Shown: one piece after another, positions 28,411 through 38,421 of the stretch
How positions within the stretch are numbered: position 1 is the first letter of the stretch
Layout of the letters: each line of letters begins with the position of its first letter
Made by a program: the position numbers and the translations under genes
The notes under the pieces: generated by a model
What the model saw: the letters and a program-made list of their open reading frames with translations, nothing else
Databases searched by the model: none
What the model was told of the DNA's origin: nothing
DNA from: Tritrichomonas musculus
Lineage: Eukaryota; Parabasalia; Tritrichomonadida; Tritrichomonadidae
Length of the DNA stretch: 64,000 nt
Direction of reading: 5' to 3'
Assembly: GCA_039105265.1 (NCBI GenBank)
Contig: JAPFFF010000001.1
Coordinates: 6,076,001-6,140,000, forward strand

Positions 28411-28760
28411 TATACCTTCTCAATTTCTTGGTCGGACAAATACCTATTGAATTATCTGGCCGGACAAATACCTATTCAATTATCTGGCTGGATAAATATC
28501 TATTCAATTATCTGGCTGGACAGATACCTTCTCAAAAAGTTCAAAGGACAGATACCTTCTCAATTTCTTAAATGGCTAAATTACCTCTCAATCTCTTGGC
28601 CGGACAAATACCTACTGAATTATCTGGCCAGACAAGTATGCTCTCAAAAAGTTCGGTGACCTTATATCTATTCAAAAAGTCGTTTCTGGCCGATAAATGG
28701 AGGGATGTTTTAACGGACCCGAAGGGACGTTAAAAAATCACGCCATTTATATATACTACT
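28411..28760 (-). repeat. Right terminal inverted repeat with 27-bp subrepeats
   Basis: The inverse of 21296-21645, nearly identical. More distant repeat units extend inward to about 28300. Directly followed by the target duplicate CTTAT. Confidence 0.85.
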
Positions 28761-31423
28761 CTTATCGTATATTTTTATTTTAATAAAATTTTATATACAC
28801 AAATATCTAATTATATTTGAGAAAATATTAAATTTTTATAGATTGTAAATAAAGATATTTCCAAAAAAAAGAAAATATTTGTAAATCATTGAATACAAAA
28901 GAAATAATGAGTATAATTTCATGTTAAAAAATAAATTAATCTTAGAAATTGCAAATTTAAAACAAGAAATCTGAGGTCTTCGACACTAATGAAATCTATT
29001 AAAAGAAAAATCGTATAAATTAATTACAATCAATGTAAATCATGATATTAAAAATTATGATTGGCCAAAAGAATAATTCAAAAACAAGCATAAAAAATGA
29101 ATTTTAATTGTTCAAATGATATTTGATGATTTTGGAACAAATGAAAAGCATGAAAGCTCAAAAGGAATTATATATAAAAAAAACACTATTTTTTTTAGAA
29201 AACATGCAATTAAATGAAATAATATCATTCATAAAAATATATAAATGTTTTTATTTTATTTGTTTTTTACATATATAAATATATCAGATCGAAAAAAAAA
29301 AATTTTTAATGATAAAATCATTTTTTTTATTCATATGAAATTATAAGGATTTAAAAGTCAAATATTCTTATTCTCTCCTGATTTTAAAAAAAAGTATATT
29401 TTTGAAAATTTTTATATTCTATAGTTTATTGTTTTTTTTGTGAAAGTTTGCTTCAAATTATTAATATTTGTTTATCTTTAAAATCTATCTGTAAAAATTT
29501 AATTAAATTTTATATATATATTATATGATATATATTATTTATAATATGATAATATTAAATTCGATTTGTCCAGGAATTAGAGTTTCCGTACCTCTTGATA
29601 TGCCTCTATAAAACATCAATAAAACTGAATTTCAAAAGCATAAAAATTTAGTCTTTTTTTATCAAAATAGATTATTTGTTTTTCCCAACAAAATACATAT
29701 ATCATTTTGATATATCATTTGGGATTAAAAAAAATTTCCTTAGTATTAGAAAAAATCAAATATCATAGAATTTTGAATGAAAAGCTTTATTAACTTATTT
29801 ACATAAGGAAATGTATTGAGTTTTGTATTATATCAAATATATCAAAAATATTAATTCATTTTCAAATTATTTAAGATTTTTAATCATTCAAAGGTGCGAG
29901 AACTAAATATACAAAAAATAACCGTTTTTTAATTTTTCAAATATCTCATAATATTTTAAATATTTTATACTATTTAAAATAAATATAATATATCTTTATT
30001 TTATAATAATTAAAAAATAATATTTTATTTCTTGAACCTCATTATAGATACTGAAAAATGCATATCTATTTTGGGTAACAAAAAACTAAATAATTCAATA
30101 AATAATTGTTATTTTTGTTTTATAGATGCTTATTAATGTTTTTAATTATATCAGAAATCTTTATAAATGATAAAATTAAGATTTTATATTAATTTAGCTG
30201 AGATATATTTAAAACACAATCAAAAAACTAATATTTTAAAAATATCTCAATTTTTTTTTGTTTCTATGGGGATAACTACTTATAATTTTACTGCATTTTT
30301 TATTTGTATTATTATATTTTTAAATGAAATGAAATGGCTCGGGAGACGCCATTTTAGTTTTTTTAAATCAAATTCAGAGAAGTAGGATTTATTTCTCTCA
30401 ATTGCATTCAATTTTCAAAATTTAATAAAAAAGTATAGATATTTGATATTTCAAGTTGAAAAGAACATATAGTAATTTTACATATTATTTGATACATGAT
30501 ATATTATGCAAAAAAATCATTTTCGTTGAGTTTTGGATGAGTCAGTCGAAATATTAAAATCAACATATCTTTATTAAATTTTATATAAATTGGGAATGTA
30601 ATGCATTATTTCGGTTTATATCAACAATATATTTCTTATTAAGCTTGAAATTCCTCATTTAAATCTAAATTTGGCAAATAAAAAGCTTTTTTATTTTTGA
30701 AGTTCCCATGTAAAAAATGGCCCTATCATTCTCAATAAAACTTATCTATTATATTAAATGTAATATTTAATGCTTATAAACATTTTTATATACGAAACGT
30801 TAGAACCGTTTTTAAGATACAAATGCTATTTATATATGGCCAAAATTGTTTTTAATATTTGACTATCCATTCAATTAATTGATAAAGCTTTATTAAATAT
30901 ATGTTTTTATTGATTTTATTAAATTCTGAGAATTAGGATTTATTCCTCTCATTTTAAAAAATGGACAAAAAAGTAAAGAAAAAGAGCATTTCTATTTAAG
31001 AAAACTTAATAAAATTTACAAAAACTAAATATTGCATTGAAATATTTATGAATATATATTTATTATTGTATGAAAAGGAAATTGATGAAAAAATTATTAT
31101 TAGCATATTTTGATTATTTTTTAACAAAGCATGAATTTGGTTATATTATTTCAAATAGATCGCAAATATAAATAGAATTTTCAATCAAAATCTGGATTTT
31201 ATTTAAAATTCGTCGAATAAAATGGATTTAACATTTAACAATGAATAATTAAAAAATGGCCCTATGAATTTTGGTGAAACAGTTTTATTTAAATAAATAT
31301 ACAATTTACTCACTATTCTACAATTTTTTTTTATTATCCTTAGAGCCATTTTTGAGATATGATTATGAAAAAAATATTTGGCCAGATTTCTCAGAAATTT
31401 TCTCTCAGAAATTTTAATAAATA
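28761..31423. other. AT-rich DNA, no gene seen
   Basis: About 2.7 kb of low-complexity, AT-rich DNA. Short frames in it (for example 30167-30385) have biased Ile/Phe/Lys/Asn composition and no recognisable motif. No convincing RNA gene or inverted-repeat element was found. Confidence 0.55.
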
Positions 31424-31600
31424 ATGATGAAAAAGCTTTCAACTGAAGATTCATTATTATTTTTTATACAAAACTATTCAACAATTAATCACAATTTGGA
31501 AAAAGAAGGCTTCGATGATGATGAATTTAAAGAAAAATTAAATTTTCACTATAAAATTGGGCTCAGATTATTAAAAAGATGGACTTCCGTAATAAAGTAA
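31424..31600 (+). CDS. Possible short coding relic (58 codons)
   Basis: ATG-to-TAA frame MMKKLSTEDSLLFFIQNY ... EGFDDDEFKEKLNFHY, with a composition that looks coding (balanced acidic and basic residues) compared with the surrounding DNA. It overlaps a weaker frame on the other strand. It could be a remnant of a transposase or host gene; no family recognised. Confidence 0.25.
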   Translation: MMKKLSTEDSLLFFIQNYSTINHNLEKEGFDDDEFKEKLNFHYKIGLRLLKRWTSVIK

Positions 31601-31922
31601 AATTAAAAGCTCCTAATTAATAAAAAATTAATTTTTAATAACTAAAAATAGCATAAATAATATTATATTTATATTTTAAAAAATTGAATGGTTTATATAC
31701 TAATTTATTCAAATCTATAAAATAATTAAATAATAAATATTTTGGCAACTACGGAGAGAAAGATCACAAAATTAAAATATGATATTTATCATTTTATAAT
31801 GTATATTGTATTTCAAAATTTTGTTGTAATTTTAAAAAAGAGAGTTCTCGCACCTCTAATCATTCAAATTTTCAAATTATTTACAGTTTAAAGTTTCACA
31901 TTAATGTATTTTATTTTCATTA

Positions 31923-32879
31923 TCAAGTTTCCCGTTTATCGACATCATCGTTTTTCTTTTGCAAAATAGGAAGAATATTTTTTGATGAATTTTGAACTTT
32001 TTGGAAATTTTCTAAAAACAGTACAAAATGTGTCGACTCATTTCCAGCGGAAAGTAAAGCAAAGACCAAAACGTGAACAATATCTTCAAATTTCATAACA
32101 TTTAAATAACTTGAATAATAAATGAATAAACCGGTTACAAGAGTTGAGAACAATTCAATCAAAACCTCTTTTATGAAAGGGACTTTTTGGAATGATTTTT
32201 CTAGCAAGACGCAAACATGACAATAATGATCGCATTGAAAAAGTTTCTCTCTAAATGATTCATTTGAAGTCAGTGAGGCCAAAAAGTTATCTGCTGGATT
32301 TTTTTGCTTTTTTTCTTTCTTTTTCTCTTCTTTTTCTTTTTCTTGGATTTCATCAACAAACTTGTTTCCTATTTGACTAACTAAAAAAAATAAGATAATT
32401 ACGATCGTGATCGGAATTGCTATCTTGTACATCATTAGACTTGCTAAAAAGATTCCATAAATGACAATTGCTGCATTTCGTTCTGTAATTAAAATGTTGT
32501 CTATGTAATCTGTACTAATTTTTTGAATTTCAGATGAATTATCGATTTCTTTGGAAGATGATGAACTTTGATAACAAAGTTCATGCAATAATTCTGATTT
32601 TGAAAATGATTTCGCTTTGAAGTTTAATGAGTTTAAAAGGAAAAGAAGAAATAAAACTATTAGTATAATTAAAAAATCGTTTTTAAAATTTTTATAGGGG
32701 AAACCAAATTGAATTAAGATAGTTATCACATGACCAAGAAAAAAATTAAAAAGAAATGTTAAAAAAACACAAGATATGTTAATTATTGATAAATATTTTA
32801 ATTGTGATTTTTCTTTGAGATAATTAAAGACTTGTAACAATTCACACTTCTCTTTATCCTGTTTTGTTTTAAAATTCAT
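31923..32879 (-). CDS. ABC-exporter-like transmembrane domain protein lacking an ATPase domain
   Basis: 318 residues from the first ATG at 32879 (the frame is open eight codons upstream, but only with TTG). It has about five to six hydrophobic segments: residues 32-55 (SIINISCVFLTFLFNFFLG), 69-85, about 140-180 as a pair (AIVIYGIFLASLMMYKIAIP), and two near 240-290. Between the second and third is ISTDYIDNILITERNAA, and after the fourth a long Lys/Glu linker and a SNESFREKLFQ segment. This matches the layout of the first domain of ABC exporters (the S-T-D motif, then membrane pair, then a coupling region). The nucleotide-binding domain that should follow is absent within the next 700 bases downstream. 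It is either a half gene left by rearrangement or an unrelated membrane protein. UAAA occurs shortly after the stop. Confidence 0.45.
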   Translation of the reverse strand: MNFKTKQDKEKCELLQVFNYLKEKSQLKYLSIINISCVFLTFLFNFFLGHVITILIQFGFPYKNFKNDFLIILIVLFLLFLLNSLNFKAKSFSKSELLHELCYQSSSSSKEIDNSSEIQKISTDYIDNILITERNAAIVIYGIFLASLMMYKIAIPITIVIILFFLVSQIGNKFVDEIQEKEKEEKKKEKKQKNPADNFLASLTSNESFREKLFQCDHYCHVCVLLEKSFQKVPFIKEVLIELFSTLVTGLFIYYSSYLNVMKFEDIVHVLVFALLSAGNESTHFVLFLENFQKVQNSSKNILPILQKKNDDVDKRET

Positions 32880-33682
32880 CCTATGCGTTTCCCCAAAAAA
32901 CAAATAAACTTTTTTTTTGAATAATAAACGATCATTATTTTTTCAAAAAATTTACGAAACATTAACAATTATAATCTGAAGTTAATAACTACAATTTACC
33001 TAATTTAACTCATAGAATGCTTCAATTTAGAATAATAAAAAAATTGATATATTGAGAAAATTTACACTTTTCGGACAAAATCCTCTCAATCTTATTTATT
33101 ATAATATTGATATATGAACTTATTTTGACTTGTTTTTTGGAATTAAATAAGCTTGTAAAATATACCCAAATGTAAAAAAAAGACCTGGTCTTGGTGATTC
33201 TTTCTGGTCTTTTGGCGATTTTTATAAATCTTTTAAAAAGTTATTTCTTATGAATTATTAAAATAAAATGATTAAAAGATATTTGATTAAATAATAATTC
33301 AATTTACGAATCAACATTCAATAAATTCAATGAATTTATTTAATTACTCGGCTATATATATTCATAAAAATATAAATACTACTAATATTTCAATGCATTA
33401 TTTCAATGAATTATTTATTATTTGGCTATATATATTCATAAAAATATAAATACTATTAATATTTTAAATACATTTTATATCGGTATATATTTAAAATATA
33501 AATGAAAAAAATTTATTTTCAATTGAAAAAATGCTTTTATTGATTTTATTATATATTTATATCTTATTTTTTTTTTTAATTTATATCTGATATTTTGAAA
33601 GCTTTACAAATCACCATCGCCAAAAAAACCGTTTTGGTGATCTCCAAAATATATGTAAACTATTCAAAATTGAATGCTGTCG

Positions 33683-33709
33683 CCAAAAGCCCAAGACCTG
33701 GGCTTTTGG
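33683..33709. other. Perfect 10-bp hairpin
   Basis: Arms CCAAAAGCCC and GGGCTTTTGG separated by the 7-base loop AAGACCT, in otherwise AT-rich DNA. An imperfect inverted copy of the same words lies at about 33183-33226 (GACCTGGTCTT ... CTTTTGGCGA), so it may be an end of a small MITE. As it is unsupported by expression signals, I do not call it a terminator or RNA. Confidence 0.6.
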
Positions 33710-34496
33710 AGAAATCGGTTATTTGGCTTTTCATCGTCAATATAAATGAGCTTTTTATTATTATTTTATATGATATATTATAAAAATCATACAATTATTT
33801 TGTAATATTCAAAAAATAACATTTTTTTACTGAGAAAATCTTATCGATCATTAATATGACTTTTGATAAAACTCATTTAATTCCTCTTTCAAATAATTCA
33901 ATGGTTTATGACAATAATAAATACTAAAAAAATTTATTTGACAATAATATGGTTACATTTGGTGATTTTTAAAACCCAAAAAACGTTTATTTCACCAAAT
34001 TTACAAGCTTAAATTAAATCATAAAAAAATCAACTCTTTTTTTATCATAAAAAAGTCTTCGAATTGAATAGGAGTGATTGAAAAAAAATTGAGAGCATTT
34101 TGTCTGAAAAGTGCAACTTTTTTGATATACCAAAGGTCGTACAACTGATTTTTTACAGTAAAACTCAATGATTGATTTGTTTAAACTAATTATATTTTAT
34201 TATTATAATAATAATTAGTTTTATAAATATTTGCATCGTACAAAATTCAAGTTAAAATAAAAACTAAAAGGATATAAGTATATTTTAAATTTTCTTCAGA
34301 AAATAAATTTGAGTATTTTATCTCAATTTATTTTAATTATTTTTGATAAGAATTTTCTTACTCATTATAAAAATTTAGAATAACTATAACTTTTTATATA
34401 ATTTATTCTAATCATTAATTCTTTTGATATCTTTTTATATACTTTTAAAAAATTAAGTGTTATATAAAAATAGTTATTATTATTGAAAAAAAATTT

Positions 34497-34769
34497 GATT
34501 TTTTAGCTAAAGAATCTAGAAAAATTGAATTTGTTGAATTAATAAATGATGATTTTAAAAAAATTGGACGTTACAGGAGTCCAATGAAGAATATAATTTT
34601 ATTTATATGCATTTACTCTCTAATATAATTGAATTTCATTCCAAATCAAATGTCAGTTTTTTCTAAAAGTACAGATTTAGTTGATTGGTTTCATAAATAT
34701 AAAAAGTCTAATATTTCAGTTACTGAAGGATTTCGTCAAAAAGTAAAATATTATTTGTATAACACATAG
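34497..34769 (+). pseudogene. Decayed coding fragment, unknown family
   Basis: One frame reads DFLAKESRKIEFVELINDDF, then after one stop continues as MSVFSKSTDLVDWFHKYKKS and NISVTEGFRQKVKYYL to a TAG. Composition and the same frame on both sides of the stop suggest a former gene end. No domain recognised. Confidence 0.35.
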
Positions 34770-35397
34770 TATACCCATTCGAATGACATTTATTTTTTTT
34801 TAAATGATACAAACATATAAGAAATCGATATATATTGAATTTTAATTAAAGTCTTTATTTCAACCATTACATTTTATAATATTGGATATAAAATATATAA
34901 ATTATATATTATAATTATTAAATAAATTATTTATTAAGATAAATATAAATTTATTTAATTTTATTTTTATTCAATTTAGTTGTACGACCTTTGATATACC
35001 GTAATTCAAATAATCTCAGACATAAAGAAAAATTCTCAGACATTTTTGAGAAAACTCACTGAAAGACTTTCAATTTTTTTCAAAAAACTTTCAAAATTCC
35101 TACTTTTTCAATGAAGAATAAAAAGGTCAAATATCATTGCCTATTCAAATCATTGAACAAATATACTCTTAAAATAATTCTATAGATTGAATAAATTCTT
35201 TCAAATAATTAAAAGTTTTCTCAAAAATGTCTGAGATTAATTGAATATATCTGAGATTTTTGGAATTACTGTACCAAAAAATTCTTTCAAATCAGAATAA
35301 ACTATTGAAAATTAAAATAATTTCTTTCAATTTGTTGAAATAATTAACTAAGAATCTTTGAACAAAACACAAAATAATAACAGAAAAAAAATATTAT

Positions 35398-36432
35398 TTA
35401 TTCTAATGCACCGTGTTTATGCTCTGCTTTATCTAAAACATACTCAACACAAAGACTGTTCACGTTGATTTCAGGCCTTTTCAATAAAAGCTCAGCAATG
35501 CTTGTATAATCAGACTCAACAGCACTCAAGAAAGGCGTGCTTATTGTGCCTTTGTCATTAGTTTTCATGCTTATTTGAAATTCAACGTCATTCATGAGAT
35601 TGTCGTCTAAAATTTTTGTTAAAAGATTGAAATAGTCACGCTTGCACAAATAGTAAAAAGTGCTTCGATTATTTTCTTGTTGGAAGTGAGTTTCATCAGG
35701 AAAATAATAATAATTGTATGAAATGAATATTTGTGATTTAATGGAATCTTTTTCATAGATTTCTTTCAAGTCGTTATCGATGTAGTTGACCAAAATGTAA
35801 TCCGCAATTTCGTTGTGATGACAAATTATCGCTTCAATGAGGCACTTTTCATATGATTTATCCGCAGGTTCAACGTGATTTTCTTCAAGAATATGGATTA
35901 TTTGGAGGTTCATGCCATAAATAGCATAATGATGGCGTCAAATCAACTTTTCTTCTCAAAAAGTTGTATATTTTAATTGAACCGAAAAAAGCTGAATATT
36001 CAATTAATGTTGGTGCTTTTTGAAGCAAAAAATAATTCATTTAAAAAACGGATTCTTCTATTTTATAATCATATTTAATGTAGTTTTTTGATATGCACTC
36101 AACAAACTCATTTATATCGTCATTTCGAATTAATTGGCATATTTTTTTTTTTCATTTTCTCCAATTTTTCGATTTTCTTCATAAAAATCGTTCGTTGTTA
36201 GACTTTGGGCTGCAATTCCTTGAATATAATTTGAATCTAAAAATGGACTGATTTCATTTATAAAGTATCTTGCATAATTTGAAGTAAAATTATATTTAAT
36301 TCTGAGAGCAATTATTTTATTAAATGAAAATATTATATTTTCTAGAAGAGTGAGGAGAAGATGCTTATCGTAACGGAAAATGTTAAAAAATTCATCATTT
36401 GTTAAGTACTTTTGATAACAATCTTTGAACAT
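35398..36432 (-). pseudogene. Ankyrin-repeat protein pseudogene (trichomonad DUF3447-type)
   Basis: The ATG at 36432 opens a 100-codon frame. The next coding words lie in other frames: RNDDINEFVECISKNY, then MNYFLLQKAPTLIEYSAFF, then PPNNPYS. A final 171-codon frame (35398-35913) has LIEAIICHHNEIADYIL and STPFLSAVESDYTSIAELLL, which are ankyrin helices. Together they follow the order of the large trichomonad ankyrin family, in which an N-terminal helical domain precedes the repeats. At least four breaks (frameshifts and one stop) are needed, so it is a pseudogene; the repeat region also ends early. A TCATATT initiator sits 11 bases before ATG, and the last stop is in TAAA, both as in active genes, so death was recent or only gene-internal. 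Confidence 0.7.
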
Positions 36433-36663
36433 TAATATAATATGATCTAATATTTTGTAAAAAAATTTTGAATGACGATGATTCGTTCAAATTGAATTAA
36501 AATTACAAAAAATTGAATTATAATTTTAATTTTTAAAAAATAAAATTTTCTTTTAAAATATTCAGCAAAATCAAAATAATTTCAACTAAAATAATAACAA
36601 ATATAATATATTTTAGATATAATGAATATATAAATAATTTAAAGTAAATAACAAATAGAAAAT

Positions 36664-37026
36664 TCAATCATAGAAATCTTCATCTGAGTTTGTCGTAAAT
36701 CCATGCTTCATGCAAACAATCCATCCTTTTACTGAAGATATTTTAAGCTCGTTGAGTATTTCTTCAGATGGCTGGCCACTAACTGAAAACCCATTCATTC
36801 GCAGATCATTGACAACTGTATCAGTAGTAAAATGCATATAATTAGAAAAAATCTTGGTATTAATAATAAATTGGTAATCATTTATCCATGTAACACCTCT
36901 TGTTTCTATTTCGTGAAAATGCTCGAGAGTATAATTTAAGCTATTCCATAAACTCAAAATAATATTTGAACGATATGGCTTTGGTACTTGTTCGATTGGG
37001 ATAGGATACTGCTTTTCTATAGGCAT
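36664..37026 (-). CDS. IBD-like (initiator-binding domain) protein, 120 aa
   Basis: From ATG 37026. The product has YRSNIILSLWNSLNYTLEHF, then GVTWINDYQFIINTKIFSNY, then TVVNDLRMNGFSVSG and VKGWIVCMKHGFTTNSDED. This order (helix, G-x-x-W-x-N-D-x-x-F strand, helix with N-D-L-R, then W and H-x-F-T) fits the winged-helix IBD of trichomonad IBP39, which binds the TCA-type initiator of host promoters. The protein is only this domain, without the C-terminal half of IBP39, and similar single-domain IBD proteins exist in trichomonads. It probably acts as a sequence-specific DNA-binding transcription factor. A TCATT lies 14 bases before ATG. The assignment is by memory of the motif only; Myb or other winged-helix proteins are alternatives. 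Confidence 0.5.
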   Translation of the reverse strand: MPIEKQYPIPIEQVPKPYRSNIILSLWNSLNYTLEHFHEIETRGVTWINDYQFIINTKIFSNYMHFTTDTVVNDLRMNGFSVSGQPSEEILNELKISSVKGWIVCMKHGFTTNSDEDFYD

Positions 37027-38421
37027 ACAAAGATTTTAATGATTTGATAAAAAGCAACTTCCTTTGATTCAAAGGGAACTTCCTTTTTTTTTTTTTCAAA
37101 AGATATATAGCCTAAAGTTTTTCCAACCGCTTTTTGCGCAGAAAAATATAAATATAAACTATTCAAAATATAAAAAGATTTTTATTTCCATTAAAAAAAA
37201 AATGTATAATATCAGCTTTTCTGTAATAAAATAAACTGTATATTTAGTGCATGTTCAAATAATTTCAAAAATAAACTGATGTTAATGAAATATGCTGATC
37301 GATAATGAACATTATAATTATATTAAATACATTTATTTAATTTATGTATATATTTCTGTAATTAAATATTTTTATATGAATCATATATAAAAATTAAGGA
37401 GATTTTAATACATTTTTTGCATTAAAGATTCAGTATCTTTTTCAAAAATTTAATAAAAAGTAAATTAGGCACTATTTGTTCATTTTCTTTCAACACTAGA
37501 AGCAAATCATCAGATTACTAAAGTAAAAATATGGAGAAATTTTTCTAAAATAATATTAACTAATTTTCTTCCAAAAAGAAATTGAAGAATAAAGAATCCT
37601 AAATTCATATGATATACGACCATAAGAATATTTTTTTGGAAATAAGAAACTTTGAAATCTTTTAGTGCACGAGAAACGACTACCTTGCATGTTTGCCACA
37701 AAAAATTGAAAGGAAATTGAATGAAGCATTCAAATTTGAAAACTAACCGATAATTCTGAAAAACTCTAATATAGCCTTTTACTTTCAAAAAATTCTCGTT
37801 TTTAATAGTTATTTTATCTTTACAAATATTTATATTTATCTATTAATTTTTCATTTTTTTTAAAGAATTTAAAATATACGTATCTGTAAAAAAATAAAAT
37901 AAAATAATAAAGTATTAAATCATTTAATAATATAAAATATAATTTATAATTACAGTAATATAAAAAATAACCATTTATTTAATAGGATAATAGCAACTTT
38001 TATTTTGAATAAAATCCACTTTTTTATTGTTTTTTGGTTATTTACATGAAATTTATCTATTATAATCAAAAAGTATCTATTTCGATCCATAATTATTTTT
38101 TTTTATTTTTTCAATTGAAAACATTAATTAATTAAAAATTTGAATTAAATTTATATCAAATATTAAAAGGGATTAAAAACAGCTATAAAAGTGTTTCTGA
38201 TAATCAGACTTAGATATTGCCAATATTATCCTATAAAGATTTTATTATTCTCTTTTGTTAGAAAATTTGAATAAAAATAATTTTTGTGTGAAAAATTTTT
38301 CAAAATTAAACTTTTTGTGAATAAAAACAATAAAAAAGCAATCATTTTGAAAGAATAATCTTTTTTTATATAATTCAAATAATCGCTTTGAATAAAACCT
38401 TTTTGAACTTTTGATCAAATT
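37027..38421. other. AT-rich intergenic region upstream of the surface-protein gene
   Basis: About 1.4 kb. A minus-strand frame at 37510-37788 is hydrophobic and lacks any motif, so I do not accept it. TCAAATT directly before the ATG at 38422 is a poor match to the trichomonad initiator. The rest is AT-rich DNA. Confidence 0.5.

Larger units (their letters stand above)
21296..28760. mobile_element. Compact element with Polinton-like termini, split by a pogo-like insertion
   Basis: The two ends are inverted copies starting AGTAGTATATATAAATGGCG, nearly identical over about 350 bp. The element is flanked by CTTAT on both sides (21291-21295, 28761-28765), a 5-bp target duplication. The AGTAGTATAT terminus matches the Polinton end at 16912, and Mavericks make 5-6 bp duplications. 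Without the 5.9 kb inserted pogo-like element it would be only about 1.6 kb, with one small gene (27761-28249). It therefore looks like a miniature, non-autonomous Polinton relative rather than a full element. The near-identical arms imply recent insertion. Confidence 0.7.
32880..35397. other. AT-rich intergenic region with small repeats
   Basis: No full gene is seen. It contains a 74-bp imperfect tandem duplication (about 33331-33480, unit with GGCTATATATATTCATAAAA), a strong hairpin (33683-33709), related GACCTGGTCTT/CTTTTGGCGA repeats near 33183-33226, and a coding-like relic at 34497-34769. All of these look like transposon debris. Confidence 0.5.

Noticed and set aside
31203-31454. 83-codon minus-strand frame
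   Set aside because: Ile/Lys/Phe-rich with no motif; the plus-strand frame at 31424-31600 looks more like coding, and neither is firm.
33595-33783. 62-codon frame over the hairpin
   Set aside because: Composition follows AT content; it runs through the inverted repeat, so most likely not coding.
37510-37788. 92-codon minus-strand frame
   Set aside because: Hydrophobic low-complexity product without motif, initiator or UAAA.
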